Of a stretch of 64,000 nt of DNA, positions 1 to 9,689 are shown one piece after another. The notes beneath the pieces were generated by a model, which saw only the letters and a program-made list of their open reading frames with translations, did not search any database and was not told the origin of the DNA. Position 1 is the first letter of the stretch, and every line of letters starts with the position of its first letter. The position numbers and the translations under genes were made by a program. Source of the stretch: Timema cristinae (Eukaryota > Arthropoda > Insecta > Phasmatodea > Timematidae); contig JBCFYV010000012.1 in the NCBI GenBank assembly GCA_039000515.1, positions 5,576,064 to 5,640,063 of the forward strand, read 5' to 3'.

Positions 1-437
1 ATCTAAAGGGGCCAAATCTAATTAGTACCTCTACAACCAGGATGGGCAGGTACCGTGACGTGTAGTGTTGCAAGGGAAAGCAGAATATAATACTAGATAC
101 GGCTACATCCTTAGCTAAAAGATTATTTACATCTTCTATCTTCTAATATTTACTAGTCATGCACAATTAATTGTTCGAGCGGTTGATTACATCCAAAATT
201 GTATTAGTTTAAACTGTATTTGTAAATGGTACTCAAACCCCCTCAGTGATCGAATGTTCTAAGGCGTCACTAGTACAACAGACTGAATATCCGATATATA
301 TATATATATAATATGTATATATGCGTGTCCCTTATAGACCAGTTCGTGGGAACATTAGCCAGTACATGTGTCCCTTTGGCCAGGGAACGCCCGTATGTCT
401 ATTCCTACATTATTTCCGAGGAGGCTCTTTCTATGTC
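1..437. other. No gene seen; short TA tract
   Basis: No coding signal is seen. A short (TA)n tract lies near 294-310. The rest is unrecognised AT-rich DNA. Confidence 0.5.
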
Positions 438-500
438 CCGCTGAGATGAGGTGATGTTAATTATGAATAGGAGGCTGTGGAAAAAGAAGAAACTCTTAAA
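438..500 (-). mobile_element. SINE-C body fragment
   Basis: The stretch resembles part of the body of the SINE-C copy at 9190-9378 in the same orientation, sharing a GAGATGA.GTGATG-type segment and the following purine-rich text. No tRNA head follows, so this is at best a truncated relic. The call rests only on resemblance within this window. Confidence 0.35.
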
Positions 501-610
501 CCTAACTTAAGCCTAACTAGACCCTATTGACTTCTAGGATACTGCCCCTTTTGAGAAAAATACCCGTGGTAATGGCCTGGAAATTGAACCCCGATTGCAT
601 AGGTTTGTAG

Positions 611-838
611 CCAGGTGAACTGAACACTATAGCATGGGACTAAATTGCCGAAGGCGGAGAAATCAGGTTTTGAATCTCGGTAGTGTATACTGAGGTTGTT
701 TTTCCATAAAATTATTTCCACTCTCCCTCCACGCAAATACGGGCAGGTCTAGACTTCCTCTGAATTAAACTTTGCTTAACCTCATTTAATTAACGTAATT
801 AGTCACTGTGTGTGTAACCCAGATGGGAAGTAAGACGC
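611..838 (+). mobile_element. SINE-A copy (tRNA-derived)
   Basis: It runs from a degraded tRNA-like head (B-box remnant TTTTGAATCTCGG near 668) through the SINE-A body (TTTCCACTCTCCCTCCACGC near 715) to the tail variant GGGAAGTAAGACGCGGTG. The A box is poor and no target duplication was found, so this is an old copy. Confidence 0.65.
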
Positions 839-845
839 GGTGACA

Positions 846-2155
846 AAAATAAACTGTTGTTAACATTCTGTAGCACACTCATCAACGAACACTTACTCTC
901 ATGTGAGGTTTTTAGATCAGAAGAACCCGTGTGGCTTAAGATTGGTCAAATAGCGACAGAGTGGGTGTTAACATTATATCGCAGTTACAGGTTTGACAGG
1001 CTCTTCTTTTTCTGGCAACATTGTGCGACACGCCAATGTGTAAATATGTTTAGTGAAGGTGTGGTCATACGTTCGGTCCGGCAGTCTTAGGAATACGTCC
1101 ATGGTGGTTTAAGAGTTATGGAGACCATATCTAAATACATATACTCGTATATATATGACAAATAATATACCACACATGCCATGTATATTTTACCAAAATA
1201 GGATAACTAGAGTAGTCAAGGAACAAATATTAATATCACGATAAACTCTGTTTGTCCAAATACACAAATTAATTTAATTTCCATAAACCATCTTTTATGT
1301 GTCACTATCGATTATAAATAAATGTATGTTGTTGGTTGCTAATCACTTCAAACTAATTAGTCAGAAAAAAAATTATAGTAAAACATAGCATTAAAATCAA
1401 CACAGTACTAGGAACAAATAAAAAGTAATATCAATAAATATATTTGAGAAGTATATATATAACAAAAAGGTAAAACATAGGTATACATTGATGTTGGTAG
1501 GAAGTCCTTTCTGAAAGATATTCCCTTTCTTCCCTTTACATGAACATTTATATTTATCGCATATTAGATAGGAGCTTTAATTATCTGTCACTGCTCGTGT
1601 ACATACATTTTGGCCAATATAACTTGTACATAAATTATCGAAAAAATAAATATCAAATGTGATGTTCCTTGCGCTAGCGCTGTTCAATTAAAATAATATT
1701 ATACTCTCTAACTTCTAAAAGAAGCAATTTTGGAAGTATTTTGTTAAAATCCAGAACTTATGGGCTTACTACTACCTGGTATAGAAGACAACATCACCCT
1801 AAAAACCAGCACGTTATAGAAGCTCTAAGGACGGGGTGTTTGGTTCCTTTAGTGAATGCTGGCTGATTATGTCACTGGGTGGTTTAATCCACTAATAAGC
1901 CACTAACTTTGGATAAGGGTCTAAGCCTAATAAACTATCCGGATTAGCTAAAATTTCAAGGGTTCGGTAGCTAGTATTTACAGGAATGTGCTGTTTGCGC
2001 CCATGCTGATAGCGCTCTTTCAAAAAACGTGGGCGTTTGCGCCCATCTAAAATAAACCGTAAGTGTTGTCGCCCGTCGGCGAGTCAAAGCCTTGATACTA
2101 ACAACTGGAAGCCATTAAGAGGACGTATGTGTCGTTTATTTTTTGATCGGTACGG
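846..2155. other. No gene seen
   Basis: AT-rich DNA with scattered stops in all frames. The 11-mer TTTGCGCCCAT occurs twice near 1990-2045. I recognise no element here. Confidence 0.5.
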
Positions 2156-2336
2156 TTTCAGAATTACTAGTATGAAGGAATGATGGTTAGGCTAGATTAG
2201 GTTAGGTTAGATTAGGTTAGGTTAGGTTAGGTTATGTTAGTCGTTGACCTGATATCTCTGTTTCAGAATTACTAGTATGAAGTAATGTTGGTAGGCTAGA
2301 TTAGGTTAGGTTAGTCATTGACCTGATCTCTCTTCC
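2156..2336 (+). repeat. Interstitial TTAGG repeats in a duplicated unit
   Basis: Two direct copies of a unit begin with TTTCAGAATTACTAGTATGA at 2156 and 2261. Each carries a run of TTAGG-type pentamers (about eight in the first, about three in the second, with TTAGA and TTATG variants) and then CGTTGACCTGAT or CATTGACCTGAT. TTAGG is the ancestral arthropod telomere repeat. The run is short, degenerate and flanked by ordinary sequence, so this is an interstitial tract and not a chromosome end. Confidence 0.75.
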
Positions 2337-2644
2337 ACTGGGGGGAAAATTAAACAAAAAATATATGTTTTTTAAAGGAATACATAAACAAATTTTGTAA
2401 TTACAAAAATGTACCTTCCTTAGAACAATAAGAAAGATTTGACTATACAGTCGGCGCAAACACACCACACACGGGTGCAACCAACACGTAGCCAGTATTT
2501 AAACTGGGTACCATTAGAATATATTTAAAGCTAGTATTTATAGTATTGTCGCTGAGATCAGTTTTGTGTATTTTATATAAATGTTTTTGCTATCCCCTAA
2601 TAATGCGCAGAATCTCATATGGATTAGTTAATCAAAGTTTTTTC

Positions 2645-2875
2645 GTTTATCACTTCTTACTACCTGTTCAGGCTTTACGCATATATAATAATTACTCTAA
2701 TGGGGTACAGATTAGATGGAAAGTATTTTAGTGGCAATCTACTCGTATTTGCAGGTAATGAGAGTGGGAAAACATTTAGGAAAAACCACCCTAAGTAGAC
2801 CCAACCGGGAGTTGAACTTGGATCTCCCGGTCATCAGCAGGCCAGTCCAGACCATTGGACTTCTGAAGCGGGTGC
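2645..2875 (-). mobile_element. SINE-A copy
   Basis: On the plus strand the order is tail (CTTCTTACTACCTGTTCAGG), body (GAGAGTGGGAAAACATTTAG) and tRNA-like head with B-box remnant (GGGAGTTGAACTTGGATC). The element therefore reads on the minus strand. The tail differs from the consensus at several positions, and no target duplication is obvious. Confidence 0.7.
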
Positions 2876-2880
2876 TAGTC

Positions 2881-4390
2881 AAAGGTTAAGATTAAAATGT
2901 TGTGTGTGTGCACCACATCTTACTATCCGTCTGGATACTCCGATATAATTTACAACAATAGAGATGAGAAAATATACCCAAATTTGTTTAGAGGAAAAAT
3001 GGAAAAATCCTTTATTAAAAAAAAATCCTTACTGTAGACATCAGTTCCCGTTACTAATTTACTGTTCGCTTAAAATACATTATTTAGGATTCCTAACACA
3101 AATGGCTTAGAGCTCAATCCACCACTTTTGAATTATTTTGAACACTTTAATTTGTGTGTAAAAATAATGTAATCTCTGAAATTAATAGTTCATAGTTCTA
3201 AGAAAAATATTGGCAGGAACCTTACACAATATTTGCATTGCTACATAAAAAATATCCAAATATTTATTGAAGTTTTAGGGCTTTGGTAGTAAAATTTCAA
3301 TAAAAACCCTAAAATGATTGATATAATCATGATCATTAACATATCGTTGAAGGTTTCTAACAATTCTAGAGCTACGAATTTAAGTATCATAAAGCTAATC
3401 TATTTTCACACCAAACATAAAATAACATGTTATTGTTAAAATTTAAAAAAAAGTGTAAGCGGCAGTATTAAATCCAGGAGAAGTTATGATGAAAGAAGTA
3501 TATATATTGTGCACTCACATCAAGGTCATTCAATCTTCAATATTGCACTGAATATTTTTAACAAGCGGAAAGCTCTAATGTATAATTATTTAAAATCATT
3601 ACAGTTAAAGAGTTATAAGGGGTCAAGCTTGCTATTTTATTGTTTTTATGAATGAGAGTTGAGGCAAAGTAATTAATGTGGGCGCCTAGAAAACCAATAG
3701 AGCTATTAAACTGAAACATTGTATTCGTACTAAGTGAAAACTAACGGTACATAAATAGGAACATTTGTTTACGTCTTTCTATAATACAAGCCTGTAAACT
3801 TTAATTATGTGATTCAATTTATATTGAAATTGTTTCTATGAATAAATTTTAACTTTAAGTACAAAGGGCTATCCAAAGTGACAGCTGTGCTGATCTCATG
3901 GTACAAAGTATGAATATATTTTAGAGCAATTTTTAGTAACATTTTTAACTGCCGCATACTGTACTTCATAATAGAATCCTACTAAAACAAGTTGAAGTTT
4001 TAATTGAGTTCATAATAAAACCTTAGCACGTGTGCTATGTAAAATAAATTGACTCTACTTCTATGTAAGACACTTTGGATCACTAACTCTATAATTGGCA
4101 TACGGGACACATACATTCGGTGACCTCAAAGTTGGATTGCACTGCCCCGGTTGCCAATTATAGAGCTCTTGGTATTTAGGAGAAATATTCACATCTCCAA
4201 ATTAAGTAATGCCTCATGCACTAACTAGAGACTAACTAATCTGCCAATGGTTAGTAAACATCTAATTTTGGAAATACTAATATGTAATTTGTTTGTTTTA
4301 GAACTCTGATGTGATTAAAGGCTTGGTTAATAAAAGGAGAGATTTTGTTACGTACAACATTTACAATATGTTACCTTGTTATTTGGTTTT
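2881..4390. other. No gene seen
   Basis: About 1.5 kb of AT-rich DNA without an ORF of note, a recognisable repeat or a coding bias. Confidence 0.5.
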
Positions 4391-4393
4391 TTC

Positions 4394-4640
4394 TAGCGCC
4401 ACTTCCTACTACCTGTTCAGGATACACGCATATTTATTAATTATACTAATGTATTTGGAATGATTAAAGTTCAAATGTAACTGTACCCGAATTTGCGTGG
4501 AGGAAGAGTGGAAAACCATTTAGGGAAAACCTTCATCAGAACACCCTACCGGAACTTGAACCCCGATCTAACTGTCCTCGGGAGTCTAGTTTTTTGCGAG
4601 AGTGGTGCCTTAGACTATGCTGCCACTGAAGCAGATCATA
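4394..4640 (-). mobile_element. SINE-A copy
   Basis: Near full-length minus-strand copy. It has the tail CTTCCTACTACCTGTTCAGG, the body TTTGCGTGGAGGAAGAGTGG, a B-box relic GGAACTTGAACCCCGATC and a tRNA-like 5' end (GCCTTAGACTATGCTGCCAC). The head resembles Leu/Ser tRNA (GTGGC.GCATGGTCTAA when reversed). Confidence 0.75.
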
Positions 4641-4649
4641 TTATTAGTG

Positions 4650-5250
4650 TTAGTTTATAACTATCAATACTATCAAAACTGCCAGCTGCAGATCACATGC
4701 CTTTACGTAAGACTTTCAAAATACAAAAGTTGTTTTAGTATATTTTGCAATTGCCAGATATTGTTAACTTATCAGAACCCTTCTATTGTTTGCATTGTTT
4801 TATCCAACACTGCGTTCTACCAGCCTTCCATTTTTGTAAATCTTTTCTTCAATCTCTCTATTTGTATGATGCGCTCCTCCATTTCTTCCTATCCTGTGCC
4901 CATCTCTTCATATTTATTACAGCCCAAATCCTCAATTATCTGCTTCACATACTTTAATATTTGCCTTATTTTGCAATTTTTCCTTTCCACTGTACCCTCC
5001 ATTAAAAAACTAACTAATCCCGTATGCCTCAAAAGGTTCCCCACCATCCTATCTCTTCTTTTTGTAAGTTTTTTTGGTCATATACCGCTTTCATTCCTTG
5101 TTATCTGTAGAATCTGATAATTTCGCGCATCAGTCCACCGAATATTTAGCATAATTCTATAGCATCACATTTCAAATACTCTTATTTTATTTATTTCTGG
5201 CTTTCCCAGCGTCCGAGCACCAAACCTACAACTTTTAAGAAATATTCATC
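4650..5250 (-). pseudogene. LINE ORF 3' fragment
   Basis: Conceptual minus-strand translation, across several frames, gives scraps typical of the C-terminal end of non-LTR retrotransposon polyproteins. Examples are a basic segment like RIxWxGH followed by KWAQDRKKWR-type text (for instance RWAQDRKKWRSA near 4870). There is no reverse transcriptase core here, only the far C-terminal part, with many stops and frameshifts. The clade is undetermined. Similarity to the LINE at 45.3-46.6 kb is possible but was not aligned. Confidence 0.5.
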
Positions 5251-5369
5251 AGTCCAAGTTCAATATTTTAGGTGAAACAAAGTAACATAAAATATTACGT
5301 GTCATGCAAATGTGATATATTTCTTAAAATTCCTCCTTTTATTTATTTTCTGAAGATCTACAATTTAAA

Positions 5370-5555
5370 TATATATGGGGCTGGTTTTTAAATGATGTGG
5401 ATCTAGGTCTACCGAGGTGGATTAAAAAATTTTCCACTCTCTCTCCACACAAATGCGTAGAACTTCCATTAAGATATATATTCCTCATTATCACCTCATT
5501 AGTGTAGATATGCGGATAGTCTGTACGCGTAGGGAGTCGAAGAGAGAAACACAAT
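5370..5555 (+). mobile_element. Degraded SINE-A copy
   Basis: Only the body is reasonably clear (TTTTCCACTCTCTCTCCACA followed by CAAATGCG). The head and tail are strongly diverged. It sits just upstream of a better plus-strand copy at 5600-5835. Confidence 0.4.
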
Positions 5556-5599
5556 AAATATTAATAATTTTTAAAATTAGTTTAAATTATTACTAGACT

Positions 5600-5835
5600 A
5601 CCCGCTCCAATGCACGAATGATCTAAGGCCACAATCTTGTGTTATATTTCCCTGCTGATGGCGGGGAGATCAGGGCTCTAATCCCAGTCGGGTCTACTGA
5701 GAGTGGTTTTTCCTAAATGGTTTTCCACTCTCCTTCCACGCAAAGGGGGATAGATCTACGTCTAAAATAATCTTTCGTCACCCCTAGCTCATACTCGTAT
5801 ATCCTGAACAGGTAGTAAGACGATGTGATAAAAAA
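5600..5835 (+). mobile_element. SINE-A copy
   Basis: The head shows GGCGGGGAGATCAGGGCTCT and the body shows GTGGTTTTTCCTAAATGG then TTTTCCACTCTCCTTCCACG. The tail reads CCTGAACAGGTAGTAAGACG. The internal promoter boxes are mutated (GCTCTAATCCC in place of GTTCGAATCTC). Confidence 0.7.
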
Positions 5836-6023
5836 GAATAACTACTAAACTAAATGGTAGGTATCAGGAGAGTGTTTAGAGGAATAATCCACCCGAATAA
5901 GAGGGAACAGAGGTTTGAAAACCGCGGTGGTAAATCACATAGCAAAAAGACATCCCCAAGTGCACTCTGCGAGATTTGAACTCCGACATCCTCATCATCC
6001 ACAATCAAGTCTATTATGAACTT

Positions 6024-6314
6024 ATTATTATTATTATTATTATTATGAGCACCGCGTCTTACTACCCGTTCGGGTTATACGCACTTACGCTAATGTATAA
6101 TGGTAGGTGATTGTGAGATGAAATGGAGGACCTACAGTTTAACGTGGAATCCGAACCACGGTGGAGGCCTGGCATTCCCCACATTCACAAGATGTCTTGT
6201 CAGAGGTGAAGGAAGGGTTTGGTAATCAGATAAATCTGTGCCGGGACCCAGGATTGAACCCCGGCCACCAGCATAGAAGTCCGACACCTTACCCCTAGAC
6301 CACCAGGTCACCTA
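6024..6314 (-). mobile_element. SINE-B copy with 13-bp target duplication
   Basis: The element is flanked by the direct repeat CTATTATGAACTT at 6011-6023 and 6315-6327. Read on the minus strand, it opens with a tRNA-like head (GGTGACCTGGTGGTCTAGGG, B box GGGGTTCAATCCTGG). A body unrelated to SINE-A follows, including CCACCGTGGTTCGGATTCC. It ends in the tail shared with SINE-A and a TAA/AAT-type microsatellite. The head looks like the Gly/Glu/Asp/His tRNA group. Near-identity to the copy at 51241-51527 suggests a young family. Confidence 0.88.
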
Positions 6315-6387
6315 CTATTATGAACTTGAATGTGATTTGATTCGGGAAAGTAGTAATACGACAATAGTTGATATCATTAGTATTTTT

Positions 6388-6635
6388 TTAAGTACCGTGT
6401 CTTACTACCCACTAAGGTTATACGCCTACTATCTAATAATTATGCTAATGGAATAGGGATGAGAAAGGTTTATCTTAGTGGATATTACCTACATGTGTGT
6501 GGAGGGAGGAAGGAAAATGATTTAGAAAATATCATCTAAGTACACTCGACCAGGGTTCGAACACCTATCTCCTATATTGGCAGCCCACTATATTGCAAAT
6601 GTTATACCTTAGAGTAGACCAGTTGACTAATGAAA
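6388..6635 (-). mobile_element. SINE-A copy
   Basis: Tail CGTGTCTTACTACCCACTAA, a body with TGTGTGGAGGGAGGAAGG and a good B box (CCAGGGTTCGAACACCTATC on the plus strand). The tRNA-like 5' part is eroded. Confidence 0.7.
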
Positions 6636-6639
6636 TAGA

Positions 6640-7130
6640 TAATAATATTTTAACCTAGCACCAGGCTCCAAAAAAACAAAAAAAAAAAAAAGATTTACTT
6701 ATATTTCTTTAATCAAGTTATTAATTAATTAAAAAATAAGAATCCAAATTTTAAAATTCTGGCTTCGAGGTGCACATGTTCGTGCACAGGGGCTATTAAT
6801 TTTTTAATTTAAGAACTCTGCATCATATAGCTAACGTGCAACGCTAAGGACAGACACACAAACTTCTTATTTAATTATAAGAGAAAATAGACTAAGGAAA
6901 TCCATATTTATTTAAAAAAAATATTAGTTCTTAATTCGATAAAGAAAATTCTTCGAGTTTACATTATTGGTCAAATGAAGTGCATGAAATATCATATAAA
7001 ATTAAAAATTTTGTTTAGCCAGTTTATTTTGTATATCGGAAATAAAGAATTTAATGGAGACATGATAACCTTTCTTAACTATAATTCTCCATATTAAAAA
7101 CGTAAGGGGAAATAAGTTAGTTGTGATTTT
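6640..7130. other. No gene seen; AT-rich
   Basis: AT-rich spacer with a poly(A)-like run near 6670-6690. No element is recognised. Confidence 0.5.
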
Positions 7131-7137
7131 ATTGGCA

Positions 7138-7372
7138 ACCCAACCAGGTGGCTAACGCACTGGCTTTGTGTTGAACTAGACTGCCGAGGACGGGGAGATC
7201 GAGGTTCGAATATCGTTCGGGTAAACTGAGGGTAGTTTTTGCTTAAATGGTTTTCCATTCTTCCTCCACGAAAAGGTGGGTTCACTTTCTCTATATTAAA
7301 CATTCCAAATTCCTTACCCATTATAGTAATTTGTAATTAAGGTTATAGACCGAACAGGTAGTAAGGCGTGGT
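7138..7372 (+). mobile_element. SINE-A copy
   Basis: Good plus-strand copy. The head is GGTGGCTAACGCACTGGC, the B box sits in GATCGAGGTTCGAATATCG, the body is AAATGGTTTTCCATTCTTCC and the tail is ACCGAACAGGTAGTAAGGCG. A 3' purine/AT tail follows. Confidence 0.8.
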
Positions 7373-8010
7373 GCTAAATATAAGTATTAGTATTCTTAGC
7401 AAGGTCAATTATCTTTGAGGCATAAGTCAAAATATAGATAACCAGATATATTTTATTTTCGTTCGCTTAAGTGGCCACGTGCTTAAAGTTTCTACTACGA
7501 GTATAAAGAGATCTGGTTTGATTCCGTTTGTGTTGATGAAGATATTTAATATTATAATACGGGTTCATCCTGCTATCCGATTGGTAAAGATCCAGCCGCT
7601 AGGCTATATATTTAGGCCTAGTGTCCTAGGCTGATTTGAGTTACTAGCTGTAAATTTATAGGGTCGGGGCAAAAACATGATAACCCTCACTTAATGAAAA
7701 AATATGCTAGTGTGAATATCTTGTAGCTTACCTTATGAACTACAAGCAGTTCTTATAGTCAGTAGATATTTTAAAGATAAATAATGTAAACAAATATTTT
7801 ATTTATTTTATAGACATATTTATGGATTCCATAGACGTTTATATAGTGTACATATCCCATCTAAATATATAATGGTTATTCTATTATTGCCCCGACCGCC
7901 TCAATTAATGGTTGCGGGAGAAAATAATTGTTTCTTTGTATTAAAACAAATAGACATAATTTTGTAACAATATAATAACACGAATGATAAGATATTTGAG
8001 TCTCTATATT
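7373..8010. other. No gene seen
   Basis: AT-rich spacer between two SINE-A copies. No coding or repeat signal was recognised. Confidence 0.5.
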
Positions 8011-8015
8011 ATTAT

Positions 8016-8258
8016 TATCTAGCACCGCGTCTTACTACCCGTTCGGGTTATACGCTTAAGTACTAATTACGCTAATGGATTAGGAATTGGGAAGGTCGAA
8101 TTAAAGGAAGTGAACCCGCATTTGCGTGGAGGGAGAGTGGAAAACCATTTAGGAAAAACCACCCCCAGTTCACCCGACCGAGATTCGAACCTCGATCTCC
8201 CCGTCCTCAGCCGTCGGGCTCAACACGACTAGCGCGTTAGCCAACTACGCCACAGAGG
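8016..8258 (-). mobile_element. SINE-A reference-quality copy
   Basis: This is the best preserved SINE-A. Read on the minus strand it begins TGGCGTAGTTGGCTAACGCG (A-box region), then B box GAGGTTCGAATCTCGG, body TTTTCCACTCTCCCTCCACG and a tail containing ACCCGAACGGGTAGTAAGAC followed by a GCGGTGCTA end and AAT-type repeats. It is about 243 bp long, normal for a tRNA-derived SINE. No clear target duplication was found. Confidence 0.88.
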
Positions 8259-8298
8259 TAGGTTTCTGAATAAAAACATTTCCTGTTTCCTTCGCGGT

Positions 8299-9012
8299 AC
8301 CAAGCGTGTTTCATTTGGACAGATTATTGATCGATGCGGCAGAGAGAGCACGTGTTATTCTTACCAAGCGTGTTTCATTTGGACTGATTATTGATCGATG
8401 GGGCAGAGAGAGAGCACGTGTTATCCTTACCAAGCGTGTTTCATTTGGACAGATTATTGATCGATGGGGCAGAGAGAGAACACGTGTTATCCTTACCAAG
8501 TGTGTTTCATTTGGACAGATTATTGATCGATGCGGCAGAGAGAACACGTGTTATTCTTACCAAGCGTGTTTCATTTGGACAGATAATTGATCGATGGGGC
8601 AGAGAGAGCACGTGTTATCCTTACCAAGCGTGTTTCATTTGGACAGATTATTGATCGATGGGGCAGAGAGAGAGCACGTGTTATCCTTACCAAGCGTGTT
8701 TCATTTGGACAGATTATTGATCGATGGGGCAGAGAGAGAGCACGTGTTATTATTATTATTATTAGCACCGCGTCTTACTACCCGTTCGGGTTTACGTGTT
8801 ATCCTTACCAAGCGTGTTTCATTTGGACAGATTATTGATCGATGGGGCAGAGAGAGAGCACGTGTTATCCTTACCAAGCGTGTTTCATTTGGACAGATTA
8901 TTGATCGATGGGGCAGAGAGAGAGCACGTGTTATCCTTACCAAGCGTGTTTCATTTGGACAGATTATTGATCGATGGGGCAGAGAGAGAACACGTGTTAT
9001 CCTTACCAAGCG
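8299..9012. repeat. 64-66 bp satellite, about ten units
   Basis: Units begin ACCAAGCGTGTTTCATTTGG at 8299, 8363, 8429, 8495, 8559, 8623, 8689, 8807, 8873 and 8939, and a partial unit starts at 9005. Spacings are 64 or 66 bp, the difference being one AG dinucleotide in the GAGAGAG run. Each unit contains TTGATCGATG and the palindrome CACGTG. Because 66 is a multiple of three, long open frames run through the array on both strands; these are by-products of periodicity and not genes. The unit from 8689 is interrupted by a SINE tail. Confidence 0.93.
8751..8793 (-). mobile_element. Tail-only 5'-truncated SINE/LINE insertion in satellite
   Basis: A 43-bp insert breaks one satellite unit. It holds a TAT/TAA-type microsatellite and the last ~30 nt of the SINE-A/B tail (reads GCACCGCGTCTTACTACCCG on plus). 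It is flanked by exact 9-bp duplications ACGTGTTAT at 8742-8750 and 8794-8802. The undisturbed satellite units contain a single copy of that 9-mer. This is the signature of target-primed retrotransposition with extreme 5' truncation. Confidence 0.85.
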
Positions 9013-9189
9013 ACTCCCGGGCATAAGCCAAGTTAGTTCGTAAGTCGTGTGTTTATTTGGTAATAAAACTGTTTTCTTATTGTATTGCATATTTGACCGG
9101 AAGTTCGGTCGCCATGTATGTAGAATCGGGAGCACAACGTTGGCCAGGATATACTTTGGTGGTTGTTTGTATACACGATGTACCATCAA

Positions 9190-9378
9190 TGAGATGACGT
9201 GATGATAGTGATTATGAGATTGTGGGGCCAGTAGAAATCTTAGGATTATTCAACAAGATTATGGTGACCATAGAAACAGTTCCCCTTCCGGGGAAAAAAC
9301 AAATGATACCACCGGTAATCGAACCCGGGACCTCTACATGAGTATCAGGAGCATCGACTACTAGACCGAGAGGATGGT
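9190..9378 (-). mobile_element. SINE-C copy (third tRNA-derived type)
   Basis: Read on the minus strand, a tRNA-like head starts near 9378 with CTCTCGGTCTAGTAGTCGAT (A-box region), then GGTCCCGGGTTCGATTACCG (B box). The body is unlike SINE-A or SINE-B, and I could not identify the shared tail. The head resembles Lys-type tRNA. A related body fragment lies at 438-500. Confidence 0.6.
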
Positions 9379-9439
9379 CATAAAGCTAATTCCAAACTAT
9401 TCACAAATTAGTTTAAAATTAGTTTCAAACATTGCAATT

Positions 9440-9686
9440 TATTTTAGCACCGCGTCTTATTAGCCTTTCGGGATATACGCTTATGTACAAATTACGATAA
9501 TAGTTTTAGGGATTAGGGAGGTTATATTTAGACAAAGTGTACCCACATTTGCACAGAGGGAGAGTTGAAACCATTTATTAAAACTCCATTACTCCCAAAT
9601 TAGATTCGAACCTTGATCTTCCCGTCATCGACAGTCTAGTCTACTGCGAGAGTAGCGCGTTAGACCATGCGGCCACCGAGGCAGGT
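9440..9686 (-). mobile_element. SINE-A copy
   Basis: Tail AGCACCGCGTCTTATTAGCC, a mutated body (GAGGGAGAGTTGAAACC), a B box in TAGATTCGAACCTTGATC and a well kept head: read on minus, GGTGGCCGCATGGTCTAACG. The head is closest to Leu/Ser tRNA in type. Confidence 0.8.
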
Positions 9687-9689
9687 AAA

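Noticed and set aside
7138..7372. Possible tRNA gene from good A- and B-box-like motifs in the SINE-A heads
   Set aside because: The heads do not close into a cloverleaf by eye, have an attached SINE body and tail, and recur in many copies.
8306..9189. Long open frames on both strands with repeated VSFGQIIDRWGRERARVIL-like text
   Set aside because: They are produced by the 66-bp satellite period, which is divisible by three. Frames exist on both strands, and the text tracks the DNA repeat with no family match.
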